Of a stretch of DNA of 64,000 bases, positions 33,739-46,291 are shown one piece after another (positions within the stretch are counted from its first letter, which is position 1; every line of letters starts with the position of its first letter). This stretch comes from Hyphodiscus hymeniophilus (taxonomy: Eukaryota; Ascomycota; Leotiomycetes; Helotiales; Hyphodiscaceae), in assembly GCA_016508695.1 (NCBI GenBank), contig VNKQ01000009.1, forward strand, positions 1,736,001 to 1,800,000, read 5' to 3'. Below the pieces are notes generated by a model, which saw only the letters and a list, made by a program, of their open reading frames with translations, did no database searches and was not told the origin of the DNA. Made by a program: the position numbers and the translations under genes.

Positions 33739-35467
33739 CTACCATGTTTCTTCCTTGAGCTTTCTTGTTGTCCAGTAGGCTTCTTGAAAATTTGCTCGAG
33801 CTTCCGCAGCACGACTCCTGGATTCGAAGACGTTTGCGACAGTTTCTCCAGGATTCACGATACGATCAGAACGATTGACGTATTTGTTTGTATCGTCGTC
33901 ATGGCGGCCATCAATGGTTGCAAATTGGGTGTGATCTTCTACCCAAGTGCTTATATTACCAGTCTTACGTGCACTGCAACGAATAGCTTGAGACTCTACA
34001 TGCTGTGTATAAGCCGTGGCATTGGGGAACGGACGATGGCAAAATTGGCATGTTTGTGACTCGAGGTTTCGGTGGATGGGAGATCGCAAGTGTGCAATCA
34101 AAGCAGTTGCGGTTTTCAAGGGCTTCTTGCAGCTTTTCTCCTTTCCGTGTGGACAATGAAATGCTTGCGTAATGTGGTTGTAATAGCTATTCACCATGAA
34201 GCTGGGATTGTCAGGATGATGGTCATCAAAGAGCGGCTCGTCAGCGTTGGCAACGGAAAGGCTCTCGAAAAGAGCGACAGGGAGTGTACTAGTGGGAGGA
34301 GCATTAGAGAACAGGGCAGGGCTGGCCGGGGGGACCATAGCAGTGATACTCCAGGCAGAAGAGCCTTCGAAACTAGCTTCTCGTGTAGCAGCATGGCCAC
34401 TCATATCGGATGCAGAGGGAATGACAGTAGCATTAGTTGGAGCTAATGGACGAACAGATCCCCAGGTAGGAGCCGATGTTGACGATGGAGGAGACCCTGT
34501 AGCCGGAGCTTCCGTGGGGACAGCTATCCAGGCAGGAACCGGGGGGACTGGGGTAGAAGAGCCTGGCCGAGTCTTCGAATCGGTCAGCTCGCTAGGGACA
34601 TGAGTGACGGACTTGTGGTGCTTAAGTGACGAGGTTGTAGATCTTGTGACGTGGGAAGCTTGTGAAATAGTGGCTTGGGCCTTGGCGTTTAGAAAGTTGC
34701 CCCCCTTTGTGATATTGACAGCTTTGGTGGAGACTCGCGTCAAAGAAGGGAAGTCACTTGTACTGTGAAAGTCCGGACGAGGTTTGTACCACGGAGCGCT
34801 CATGGAAAGAGACTCAAGTTCGCTCTCCTCGAAGCTGATAAGATCGTCTCCTTTCTCTCCGGCTATAAGTCAAGCGTTAGAGATTTATGGCAGATAGAGG
34901 GAGAATCAATAAGCTTACAAAGTACCCCTTGAATAACCGTCTCCGCCGATACAGTGGGGTGAGCACCAAACGCAGACTGAGAGACAGCAGCTTTAGGACC
35001 CGCAGATTGGAACTGAAAATTGGCAGCCGTCTCACGGATGAGATCAAACATGCCGGAGTTGTGAGGATCTTTGGCGCGAAGCTCTGCAACGAAACCCGTT
35101 GGAATGAAAGTACACTCGTTGAGCTCCATGTGACCCATCAATCCTCCAAGTCGATTGAACACCCTGTGACAGCCTGGGCATTCCATATCCTGCTCGGCAG
35201 GATGCATCTACAGTCATCGAGATTAGCCAATTTCTTCTTGTCTGACTGGAGATTAGGAGCACCGACCTGAACACGATGGCGTTTGAGAGCTTCGGCGGTA
35301 TGGTGATCAGCCATACAATCATCGCAAGGGAAATGATCGGGGCTATTTATGAGATGGTGCTCAAAGTCTCTCTCTGTATAGAAGAGCTTCTTGCAGCAGC
35401 TACGAACTGGCTTGCGGAGAGGCGACTCCCGCACAGCTTCGCGGCTTTGAGGAGGTGGAGGTACCAT
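33739..35467 (-). CDS. C2H2-type zinc-finger protein
   Basis: Three exons: 35467-35267, 35207-34919 and 34862-33739. The junctions give HRVQ-MHPAEQD and GVL-SGEKGDD in frame, for 537 residues. Exons 1 and 2 encode a Cys/His-rich N terminus with CCKKLFYTERDFEHHL, FPCDDCMADHHTAEALKRHR and MECPGCHRVFNRLGGLMGH, three finger-like units. The centre (residues ~190-350) is Ser/Thr/Pro-rich and probably disordered. The C-terminal part has a second Cys/His cluster, FHCPHGKEKSCKKPLKTATALIAHL then TCQFCHRPFPNATAYTQH. This layout recurs in fungal C2H2 proteins of unknown role, so binding to nucleic acid is likely but unproved. Confidence 0.78.
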
Positions 35468-36122
35468 GTTGACGCTGGCTTGGATGCTTCAGGTAATTGA
35501 TTGAAATAGACGACGATGATCGAAAGATACAGCTGATGGAAGAGACCTTCAGTCGATCATGCGAGGTGATCAAACGGAGGCAAGTTGTAAGATTCCACTT
35601 TGGAGGCTGAGAGTCTCGGTAGGAACAGTACGCAGGGCAAGAGCAGACCTCGCTTAACTGTTTTCCCGTTCCGGTCACCTACCACAAAGCTTTTGTGAAA
35701 AGCGCCCTCCCGCGAAGAAGGAAATACACGTCATGTTGAGATTTAACCACAAGCACTTACCTATGTTCTTTTCATTCCACTGATGGAAGTCAGGCCAATT
35801 GGCTCCTTTTGACGCAACAGACAATTCGAAGGACATCGAACGCCTCTCCAATGCCTTCCCGATGCCAAGCCAGCATTAATCATGACAGTACAACACTGGT
35901 CGACCATGCCAGATCCTTTGTAGCACAGTTTCCTCTTACGTACGCCGATATTGTCAGACTAATATATGTGTGCAGAGCCGTTGCAATTGCATAGTTCACT
36001 GATCATCACACACCAACCGAGAAGTTTAAAAGCATGTGGACAAAAGGAGAAATAAAGACAGAGCATAGATTTTCTGCTAACAATGCATCGCAGGTGTTAT
36101 AAAAGGATATGACCTCAGCCAT
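35468..36122. other. intergenic region
   Basis: Upstream flank of the zinc-finger gene and 3' flank of the AhpD-like gene. The minus frame 35678-35400 overlaps the first exon in another frame and is not called. Nothing else supported. Confidence 0.55.
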
Positions 36123-37147
36123 CTATACTTCATGCTCAATGTCTGTAACCCGGGGAACCTTGCTCTGTGAGACGAACCCGAAGTCCGCTACCATTTTGAC
36201 CTATGTGGGCGTCAGCGTGCACAAAGACTTCAGAGGAGGAAAGGAAACTCACGCATTGCTGTACCAGCTCCACATCCTCAATGCTCACGCCCACTCTCCT
36301 CGTTCCTCGCAGGTGCCAAGCCGTCTCCAACGGAAGATTTTGTATCATTATACCGGTCAACGTCACCAACTCCGTCGCGACAGGGTCTAAGATGCTATGG
36401 TCGGAAAGGTAGAGGCCATAGGTTATTTCTCTGCTGATGAAGTCGAAGTCTTTATGTGCTAGGAATCTATCCGTCGTTGTTGAAAGGTTACCTTGGTAAA
36501 TCGTATTCAACCACTTCTCTCCTCTTGCTCGATTGTCCGGTCCGGCCTTCCAGTGTTCCCTTGTCGTCCCTTAGCTTTGCAGACCTCATGTCGCCTTACA
36601 TGGTCTCTCACCTTGAGCAAGAAAAGTCTTGATCCTCTGGCCTTTCAAGAGCTTCGATTGCGAACACAGCTTCAAGAGGTCTGCACACTCCTTGTACTGA
36701 GACATTCTTGACAAGCGCTTCCCGCATGCGGCGGACGAGGGCTCTGCGAGAGTCGGAGGCCTGATATTCGGGTTTGTTGATGAGAAAGGTGTATAGGTCA
36801 CCAGCATAAGCAGGAACAGCCCCAGTGAGTGCGGAAAGCTACTAAATGTTAGTCATGCTTGCAGAATCTATTTCCCGCCTACTCACAACAACTAGATACC
36901 ATTTGTCTCTACCTAAGGTCTCGTGCGGAAATTTGGCCTCAATTTCTTCAAAGAGTTCGACTGCTGCGGCCCTCCGTGGCTTTGTTACCCCACTTACGCT
37001 TTCAAAGAGGTTCATAAGGTCTTGTTGAGAGGTTGGCTCATCTTCTTTCAACTTCCCCAGAAATTCTGTAACAGCCTTGATTGCTCGTTCCTTTTCTGTA
37101 TTTGGGATTTCGGGGGAAAGCTTGGTCTCAGTGTTGGTTGTCGCCAT
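36123..37147 (-). CDS. AhpD-like / carboxymuconolactone-decarboxylase-like protein
   Basis: Four exons: 37147-36887, 36838-36612, 36559-36253 and 36200-36123, giving 290 residues. The spliced product reads KWYLVVLSALTGAVPAYAGD, a helical part with SRRALVRRMREALVKN, then EHWKAGPDNRARGEKWLNTI across the third exon start, and the C-terminal family block TELVTLTGIMIQNLPLETAW followed by HLRGTRRVGVS. It ends KVPRVTDIEHEV after the last splice. These match fungal proteins of the AhpD-like superfamily annotated as carboxymuconolactone decarboxylase-like. The CxxC pair of true AhpD peroxidases is not seen, so peroxidase activity is doubtful. The in-frame ends of all four exons support the model. Divergent from the Ybp-like gene. 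Confidence 0.85.
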
Positions 37148-37784
37148 CGTCCAGGCTTGTGGATAGGGTGGTGAAGTCTAATTTCGCTCTGGTTGTACTT
37201 TCGAAGCTGGAAGCTGGTTTAGTGGCGGGTACGTAAGATTTTAAGACTAACAGAGTTTGTACCACAGATTCGCATGTGAAACAATAACCAGGCTTGAATC
37301 TAGGTATCATCTAAGTTTTCTTCAACAGCGAAGTCCTGAATTTGTTGGTTTGCTCTTGGTGTGTTTCGAAGGCTGTCGATCAGAGATTCTGCTCGCGGCC
37401 CACGAGCAAGACAAGGACAAGGAAGGAGGTAATGACACGAGAGGTAGCCTTAGCAACGAGGATCAAAGGAAATATACAGTTACTTAGCCTAGCTCCATGT
37501 GTCGATGAGGCTGTCATAAATTTGGTTTGAGTAGTGAAGTAACGTGTAGGAAGACCGGGACAGCCCACTTGACAGTACTGCAAGGTACCCTATGTACCTC
37601 ATTACGTACGGTAAATACACCCCTTGCCTTACCGAGCTTACCTAATATGGCTGAGTGGGGACGCTAAGTAGCCCTTACAGTAGCGTCATTTACAGCCTCG
37701 CAGCCTTGTGCCAACTTCCTGCCAAAACCTCCAACTACCAATATTTCGCAATCAAAACAACAACAACAACAACTCACGATCAAC
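37148..37784. promoter_or_regulatory. divergent promoter region of the AhpD-like and Ybp-like genes
   Basis: 637 bases between two start codons. A short CAA/AAC run (about 37757-37774) lies just before the ATG of the Ybp-like gene, a pattern often found in fungal leaders. No named site recognised. Confidence 0.45.
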
Positions 37785-39650
37785 ATGGCTACCGACTCGA
37801 TCAAAGCGATCACTGAGAGTCTGCCACCTGCGAGTGATTATCTAACGTATCTCACCATCCTCGAATCCCATCTATCTGCCGACGTCCTCCCAACTTTGAA
37901 CAACATCCTCCAAGATGCAGAGCTGACACAAAATATCGGCTGGGATCTGATCCATCTTCTGCTACCCATGACAGGAGGAGAACAAAGTCTTAAAACTATT
38001 GCGCGACTTGGAAACCCACGGGAAGTGGTATTGAAAGTCACAGAAGCGTTGCAGAACTTGGATCTAGATTCTGTGGAGGAGGATACGAAAGATGATGCCA
38101 CGAAGGACCAGCCCACAGATATCGATAAATTCGGTATTCTGATCAATTTACTTTCAGTCCTCCATCCCCGAATAAAGACTAAGTACCCGTCTCGATTCCT
38201 CTCGACGTCTCTTATGGCAATCCTCTCCGCTTTCCGTCCGACGAATCAAGCGACACTGGCAGTCATATCGTTCGTCCACACAATTTCTGGGAAAAAAAGG
38301 CCACCGTTGCCAGGACGAAAATCCAGCCTAAAGATAGCTACAGCTTCACCAAATGATGCAAATCCAGACACGTCGGCCCCCGATCCAGAAGCGCAGGAGG
38401 AAGACCCTCGTGAGGCAGCCATTCAACAAAAGCTTCTGCAGTCATTCGTCACACATATTTTGGAGGACTACGTCAATCACAATCCCTTGGAGTGGGCTAC
38501 AAGATTACAGGAGTCATTTGATCCGAAGAAGGTAGTCTCTGGAAAGAGTTTGGGTGAAGCGTTCAAGGATGATCCGGTCCGGGCTACACGAGATATAATT
38601 GCTGGGCAGCTTGTTGTGAGACCTGCAACACGTCAATATGCTTGAATATACTAATGGTTCCAGGCTCTAACCATAGATCTTGGACTCACTAATTACAAAT
38701 CGCTCTTCGAAGCAATTTATAAGACTGAATCCCACCCCTCCGAATACGACCCGGAAGAGAATTACCCCTCATCACCAGGAGACATCCCACTTTCGCAAGC
38801 TGGATCGCTCTTTCTCATGACATCCTTCGTCTTTGCATCCATATTATTCGAGTCCAAATACCCACAGCCAAATATTACTCTGTTTCCAGACCACGCAAAA
38901 CTTGTCAGTCATTTCATCGGCACTGGCGGACCACAACTCATTGGTAGTGAAGAGGCTGGGGTGGTCGATGCGATTCTAGCAATTGGCCTCTGGCTGGAGC
39001 ACACAAATAAGTTCGTCAATGGACCTCTCGAGGACGAAGATTACCTGCAGCATCTCCAATCCTTGTCCCTACTTTCTGCAAATACTCCCTCGCCATCCCT
39101 CCGATACGCAGCCCATGTCCTGACGTCGTCAATTCTCCATGCTCATCCTGTTGATCGAGTTCGATTGACGTTCATCACCGATACACTTGAGCACTGCCCG
39201 TATGAAGCTCTCAAAGCATCGGCTGTCTCATGGCTGAAGGATGAGATCATCACAGCCTACGAGCGGAAATCCGAGAACATATTTGCATCAACTGCTGCTT
39301 TGGCTGCTGCACAACCATACTTGTTCCCATCTAATGCTGCAATCTCTGAAGCAAGTGACGAGGAGCTGGTTCAAGAGCTGACGCAGTCTTTCCCGTTCCA
39401 CATGGCAGTTGTCAATTTCCTATATTTTATTGGTGCGAAACAGTATTCACACGTAACACCACCAGGAATGATGGCTGTCGTGGAGGAGATATATTTGGGG
39501 CCTTTGAGGAGTGCAGAAGAGAAAGCAGTGACTGTGTTGGGATCAGGAGAGTTGGATACGGCATTGGGGGACTTCAACGATGTGAAGGTTGAATTGCAAC
39601 TTCTTGGAGAAAGGATTGCAATGGCTTCAAAACAAATTGATGAGGCATGA
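37785..39650 (+). CDS. Ybp1/Ybp2-family (Alf4/glomulin-like) protein
   Basis: Two exons, 37785-38615 and 38664-39650, with an intron GTGAGA...TTCCAG containing a CTAATG branch-like site, giving 605 residues. The protein is entirely helical in character with an ARM/HEAT-like look. Features seen include DYLTYLTILESHL, NIGWDLIHLLLPMTGG, the DKFGILINLLSVLHPRIKTK segment, ALTIDLGLT just after the splice, and SLRYAAHVLTSSILHAHPVD. These correspond to the fungal family related to yeast Ybp1/Ybp2, with reported roles in oxidative-stress activation of Yap1 and at the kinetochore, and distantly to plant ALF4 and human glomulin. Which function applies here cannot be told from sequence. A Ser/Lys-rich insertion with GKKRPPLPGRKSSLK lies at about residues 165-180. 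Confidence 0.85.
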
Positions 39651-39892
39651 TTGACGAATGATACCCACTTCTCTGGAGTTTTCTTCGATGTTGGTTCTTA
39701 ATAGTCTAGGAGATACCAAAATGAACACTCAGAACAATGGTTCAATGATGATTCCATTAACCGTCTTTCGATTCACGATAATGCTACGACTAACCCGGGC
39801 CTGAATCACGCCCAACATCACTTACAAGAATTCCTCTCCAAAAACGCCACTCATATTTTAAAAAGCAGCAGCAGTCTTCAACTCCTACCACC

Positions 39893-41006
39893 ATGTCTGA
39901 ACCAAAACCAGTCGAAATGTCAGGCGCCCTCCAATCCAAATCGTCCTCAAAGGCACCACTTCTAAAAAAGGCCGCACCACCAGACGTCATGTCACCAACC
40001 AAGCATAACTCCCGCTCCACAAACAGAACCCCAAAGTTCGCTCCGCTACCGACGCCCCTGTCCCAAACAGCGTCCTCAAATCCCTTCCCAGCAGTCGCAA
40101 AGTCCATACCACACCCTCCCCTCGCCCCCAATAATAACACCAACCTAGCACCAGGCCGAAATCCAAACCCTACGCAGCCACCAATCCGACCGCTCTCTCT
40201 CCGTCCCGAAACCCCGCCAGGCACCCCTTCCTCCCCTTCCATGCTCAAAGAAGCCATCCTCACAACAGCCGAAGCCGACGTACTCTGTTCCCAAATATGC
40301 TCTCATATATGGAGCATGAATCTAGGCCACATGTTCGATAAAGTGGTCGCCGCTGACCAACGCGGGCAGGTAGATGATGATCTGTATTTTCAGCTGTTGG
40401 ATTTCTTCTATCGCTTTGTGCCGATGGTCGTTGTGGCGCCAACGAGTAATCCGGTGGTTGTTCGGAAGAGGGATCTGAGCGTCTATCGAAGGATCATAAA
40501 TACCTTTGGTCCTGGATGGGATTTAAGTCATGAGAGAGGATCGCATAGAAGTCATCGGTGGTTTTCGAGGCCGAAGAATTTCGCCGCGGCCGGCGTTGGC
40601 TTGTTAGGTTTTTTGTTTGGAAGGGGAGGTGATAGCAGGATCATGTGAGTCTTTTTGGGAGACCTCCGATGAGGTGGATGCTGATGATTTTAGGCCTAAG
40701 CTCGCGCAAGAGGAAAGAAGCTATGAGCTCCCTGCCCGACCGCTTGCGAGGCGCCGCCCGAGATCAAGGGCGCGTGAGGCAAAGGGGGTCCACTGGGAGG
40801 GAGAGAAAGGAAGGGAAGGCGAGAGACAGCGGGCAGAGGTCAGAGACAAAGGAGAGAAGAAGAACGGTCATGCTAGCCAAAGTCAGCCGAGCGAGGGTAT
40901 AGGAAAGGGTAAGGAAAAGCAAAATGAACGAAATGTTGAAATCCAGGGGAAGGGCAAAGGGCTAGAACGTAAAGCCGACGCGAAGAGCGAAGCATCGAAG
41001 AAGTAA
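39893..41006 (+). CDS. low-complexity basic protein of unknown function
   Basis: Two exons, 39893-40644 and 40694-41006, with an intron GTGAGT...TTTTAG, giving 354 residues. The first 120 residues are Pro/Ser/Asn-rich and likely disordered. A compact folded part follows (MLKEAILTTAEADVLCSQIC, HIWSMNLGHMFDKVVAAD, DDLYFQLLDFFYRFVPMVVV, RIINTFGPGW). A short hydrophobic Gly/Phe/Leu run (GVGLLGFLFGRGG) lies before the splice, and the tail is extremely charged, rich in Arg, Lys, Glu and Gly. An unspliced reading would end at 251 residues. The splice signals are good, so I prefer the longer form. No family recognised. Confidence 0.6.
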
Positions 41007-41960
41007 CAATGGGTGTAAAGTAATTGTTGACTACACGCATAAGTACGAAGAATATTGCAAAATAAACCCGAAACTAGAAGGATCTGGGCACGCTCAACTT
41101 GCCAGCAACACTAAATAGCCACAGTACTCTCTTCCCATCTTCTCGTAATTAGAATCCTCTAATCAGGAGGGGTAAATGGTCATTTCTTGGTCAAGAAGTA
41201 TGATGTGACGAGCTGCAAAGAAGCAAGGAGGATGGATGAAAAATCTAGTAGCATGTAGGCTTGTACCTACCGACTCAAATAGGAAGGCGGTCAGTCAGTC
41301 GTGAAAGGGCAGTAGTCCGTAGTGGTCAATCTGCCATTCTCTACCTAACCTCACCTCAACATACTTTCAGAGGAAGAAACTCTTCTCGTGATAAGATTCC
41401 GCCATCCCATCAAATGCCTACGACAGAACTCTAAGAGTTGATTTCGTCAATATCAAAAGCCCGGCCTCTATCGTTAACAAAATTTCAACGACAGCCTGCT
41501 GGTCAACGGCCCCTCGCTGGCCACTAAACTCGACGTAGAAATTGCACAAACTTGTTGGCTCTTCGCAATCAATGCATGTACAGGCTCACAGTCGCTGCTT
41601 ATCTGTGTAAGCGGTTTTGTCTTAAACATTCGCCCTTCAAGTCGGTGCGAGACGGAAAAGGAAGCACTTGCTAACGGCAGTGTAACTCAGGAGGCAGCCT
41701 TGAGACATGTCTTCATCCATTGGGGAAATCGTAATTCATTTACTAAAGGAGGACTCAATAGACACCATGATGGATACTCAATTCAAAGAAGAAAGATGGA
41801 ACGATGATCCTTTGATGCCCGAGCAACCACTGGACGTCCATCGAAATCCATGCTGCGCATAACAGCAAGCAATCAAGCTGTATGCAAGGAACCTGTACCG
41901 ATACACCATCCAGCGGTTGTATCAGTAAGATTCGATTATAAGCTGAGTCAAGCTGTAACT
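41007..41960. other. convergent intergenic region
   Basis: The 3' flanks of two convergent genes. No open frame with supporting features and no repeat noticed. Confidence 0.55.
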
Positions 41961-43827
41961 TCAATCCACGTCCATCGCATCCTCATCTCGGTCAAGCCGA
42001 ACACGCTCTTGACTACTCCACGTTTCTCTTCCCGACGCTTTTTCATCTCTATGATGTTCTACTCGATTATCACTATCATCCTCGGCACATGGATGACTAG
42101 CCTCACGATCGGCATAACTTCTTGAACTTGGCGCTGCGCCATATTTGTCGACTTCGTGCATCAGCTGGCCAAGAAACGCTTCTCTCGAAAGACCGGACCA
42201 TTCTGAGAACGTGGCGTCTTGTTGTGCCTGTTTCAGTATCATATCAAATCTTTCGCCGTTATGCTGCAGCGCCGATAGAACATCTAGCAATCTCCGAGCC
42301 TCGTCTTGCTTCGTGGGAAGATGTGGCTGAGACGATATTTCTCGTCTTGGTACGTACTTTGGATTAAAGGAGGCAATGCGCTCGAGGTTCGCGTTGGAAA
42401 GGCCGTGTGATATTTTGTATTTCTCGATTTCTGAAACGGCAGATGGCTTTTGTAAAGGGAGCCGTGGATTCGAAGGTCGAGGTGGACTTTGGTACCTGGT
42501 CAGGGGAACCGATCCTTGGGCTTTTCTTTCCTCTGGGGACGGGGCTGGAGATCGAACATTGCGGGACCAGTCGCTTCTCTCATATTCCTCGTTGGCCTTG
42601 ACTCTACCTCCTGTCGAGTCTTTATATCTTGATTCCACAGGGTCGCGCAGCCATCTTGCAGCATCCTCTCTTGATTTTGCGGCTTTTTCTTTGGACATGG
42701 CAACTTCTTCCATCGATCTCGCAGCGTTCTCTCTCAACATGAGGGCCGTTTCTCTCAACATATTAGCCTCGTTTCGATTTCTGAGGATTTTCCCTCTCGA
42801 TTCGACAGCATTACATCTCAACTGCTCAGCCTTCTCTCTTGCTCTGAAAGCCTCGTCTCTAGCTACGATAGCTTGTTTCTCTGCTTTCGCAGCTTCCCTT
42901 TTTGCTCTGGCAACCTCCACTCTCAACAGATGTTTCTCTTGTTTCGAATATCTGACAGCTTCCTTCTTTGCTCTGGCATCCTCCTCTTGTGATGTATGAG
43001 CCTGGGGTTTTGAATTTGTAGGAGATTTAGGTTGGAAGGTTGCCTCATGTTCTTTTCGAGCTCTCCGCTCCCGATCCCTGTTCAGCTCTTCGTATTCTGC
43101 CCTTTCTCGTGCTTCTTTAGCTGCGCGCTTTTGACCTTTGCTTCGCTTCTTCTCCGATGGAGGACCCGAGCTGGTGGGCGGGGGTGCGGTGGGAATCCAG
43201 TTCATTATTTCCTCCTGATCTCTGCCTACATTCTTGATGCTTCGGGAGTTGGTAATGTAACTGTTCCTAGCACTCTCGTTTCTGAATTCATTCTTGATCT
43301 CGAAAGAGTGGTTCGGTCCTCGAAGGCTTTTCATGTCGGGGCCATTGTCTCCAGGGTACAGGTAGTCACCTTCCTGCTCCTTGTGGTATTGCTGGCCATA
43401 TGTGAGCTGCGGAGCGGCTTTGGTCCAAGTGGCCTGATGTATTTGAGCACGAGGTCCACCAGAGATGATGTTGCTGGATTCAATTTCGTCCATCACGTCA
43501 TCAGGATCATCGTGTCGCTCCCTCCTGATGATTCCTTGCAACACGTATCAGGTCATCGGCTTCGATCAGAACCAGGGTGCACTTACTGCGGTTTTGTTCC
43601 ATCTCTGGAAGAGTAAGGTTGCAGCTGTTGTTCTTTTCAGCTTTGAAAAGACTCCTTCGAAGCATGAGACCCGGCTGTTTCGACACTCGGACAATCAGAT
43701 CGGGCTGTCGTTCTGGCCGTCTGCAATTCTGATGCTGCCTTTGATACTGGGATCTTTGCCTCGATAATTTGAGATTGGCATATGTCAAATTGTGGGTTGT
43801 AACGTGGTGTTTGATCAAGGTGTTCAA
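41961..43827 (-). CDS. long coiled-coil protein of unknown function
   Basis: Two exons, 43827-43587 and 43534-41961, with a 52-base intron GTAAGT...GCAAG, giving 604 residues. The central part (about residues 250-390) is a highly regular Ala/Glu/Arg/Lys-rich helix with seven-residue units such as SREDAARW, SMEEVAMSKEKAAKS and REKAEQLRCNAVES, so a long coiled coil or single alpha-helix is likely. The N-terminal part is basic and hydrophilic, with Pro-rich PTAPPPTSSGPPSEKKR. The C-terminal third contains a helical block (KQDEARRLLDVLSALQHNG) and ends in acidic DEDAMDVD. The first-exon assignment relies on splice signals only. A start within exon 2 would give about 520 residues. No family recognised. 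Confidence 0.6.
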
Positions 43828-46291
43828 GGCTTCCCGAGTTCGGTCAAAAAATAAATGTCAACAAAACACCGCGCGAAAGTGAATGCCACACGAACCGACC
43901 GCTTCGAAAAATAAGCGAATACACAATATCTTCGCGGGGAAGAAAATAGCAAAAAAGTAATTAATTACTTTCTGCTCTATTTGAGCTCTACGGGATTTTA
44001 CAAGTGTCGATTTTACAATGTCGATTTTACAATGTCGGTGTATTTCGTGACCGGTTTCTGGGCTTACCTCTTACGAGGACTTCTCCCATGTTCTCTATGT
44101 GTCCTGCGGGGGGTGCAGGGCAGAGGATCATATCTCAACATCTATGATGGTAGACATGGTAGACAAACAGGCCAGGTCGCTTGCAAATGTGATCGAGTGC
44201 TCACTGGTTGCATCACTGGGATGGTTGCCGCCTTTGTTGAACCAAAAAATCTTATTTGAATATATACAGCTACCAAGCAGATATCGTGGAAGCCGAGGAA
44301 AGCCGCTTCCAGGAGACACATTCTTCCGTTTCCTGTACTGAGCTTCCGAGTTGGACGTAGGTATGTGACTTCCAAAGCCTTGTCCGAATTCACGCTATCA
44401 ACAGCAACGTTCCGAATTCTGCTTCAAACATTAATATTCTACCACCCTCACCACACAACCAATGCGAAGCATAAACTTTCGGAGGAAAGAGAAGCTTTTT
44501 GAATCAAATTGCTTCACAAACACGGTTCGACTACCATGAAAAGGTGCCCCAATGTCAACTGTTTGCAACTTACAGGATAGCTGAGAGACTGTGGCAGGAC
44601 TTTTGTCAAATTCGGTACCACCACTCAAGACTACAGCTACCGAATGGACAGGAGTTGCAATAAGAAACATGTTTGGACGACTTCGACTACCGTTTCATTG
44701 CTGTCTTACCTGAATGTCTACATAGCCCCCAAAGGCCTTCTTCGAATCACCCAGTACCTAGCACAGCTTCTTCTTTTCCGACGTTGGTAAATACAGAGCA
44801 ATATTTGAGGATCGGGTTTGACGGGTGATTAAAGAGGTTATTGGAGGCATGTTCTTGATGACGACCCTGCTACGAAGCAATTACCTGCTGGACGATGGTG
44901 AAACGGTTTCAAAAGAAAGTTCTTTCAGACCCATGTGGCAGAGGCAAATTCCACTCAAGTTGTTACTACGAGTAGGACAAGTTCGTGACTTGTCCGCAAC
45001 TCCCAGCAAACATATACTATCTACCCCACCGTTGGAGCAGGAATGCTCTTTTCATCAATATGTGCGGCTCGATGTCATCCAATCGAACGACTTCAGCGAC
45101 CTCCGTGGCTTATAATTGGGGCGTGAGGCTCTGCCTTGGACTTGGGGCCTCGCACTATTTCATACTTCCCCCTTCTCAGCTCTTTTGGCTGAACGCAGAA
45201 GAGCAATAGCAATCGTTGCAAATTGATGAGTATCAATAGTCATCAAGACACTCGCAAATACGCCTTGTATGGCCTTCAATGAATGCAAAGTTCAGGACTC
45301 ATATCTCAATTTCGTGCTTCCGGCTCTCCCTAAGGTATTCATTATTATCCTGATTTGACAGCCAGTGAGGTTATCCAAAGGCTCTGAGGAGGGCCTTTTT
45401 GTTCTTTAGGAGGCTTGTGGGTTTTGATGGATACAGATACGGATGGGAAGTGGTTTATGGGTGCAACACCTGAGATTGGGATCATGCAGATCAGCTAAAA
45501 TGTGATTGTGTTTTGATTCTGCCGACTGGAAGCAAAGAGTTCGTGACTTGGGCAAGGCTCGAGTGTGGATAGGATACAAAGAAGATGGTCAAGAAATAGG
45601 GATCTTCTTCTTGGCCAACTTTCCAAGGTGGACTTAATGGATCGGCATTGATGGGTAGGAATATCGATCGATGTCACGGCGTCCTAAAGAAGTCGAGAGA
45701 GAGAGGTTTTGGAAGCCGTTGGCAAGACCAGCAAGACATTGTAATGATATTTGGCCGAATAAGGCGCAGTATCAGCTAAATTTAATCTACAACTTCTTCG
45801 GGCTGGTAGCGCTGCATCCTATTTTGGAGATACGGTCAGGTCTATGATTATTGCCCACACCACCCGCAAAGACTTCCTGATGATGTGGATGCAGAGGAAG
45901 TCTCCTTACTACTTTAGAATAACAATCTATCGAAAACAAATATTTGAAGTACATAAAATGAAAATCATCTGAAGATCAACCCATCTGCAATTGGAAAGCT
46001 TCAATGTCAGCTATCAGTATACTGCTGGAAGATTGATGGGATTACAGTACCTCTGAATATGGAAGAGAAAAGGAAGCAGGTGTTGTTGAAGGTTGACGCT
46101 CGGACCATGAAAGGCTGAGCGGCCGAGCTTCGACCAAAACTTTGAAAGTTGTGCCCCACCAGCCTTTTCTCTTTAGTCGACATCGTTGTCTTGTTGGACA
46201 ATATTCCCACAATCTTGACCTTTTGATGGATCGTGGACCTCATGTGGTGACATACACTCTCCAACTCACAGAAGACGACTGAAACGGCACG
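43828..46291. other. long intergenic region
   Basis: 2.46 kb between divergent genes. Short frames only, none with motifs. A 14-bp tandem repeat at 43993-44036 is listed separately. Promoters of the coiled-coil gene and RPC53 must lie at the two ends. Confidence 0.5.
43993..44036. repeat. 14-bp tandem repeat, three copies
   Basis: GATTTTACAA followed by GTGTC or TGTC recurs three times in a row upstream of the coiled-coil gene. Confidence 0.7.

Noticed and set aside
40617..41006. Separate small gene starting MEGEVIAG
   Set aside because: The same frame is better explained as the second exon of the 39893-41006 gene, with a good GTGAGT...TTTTAG intron.
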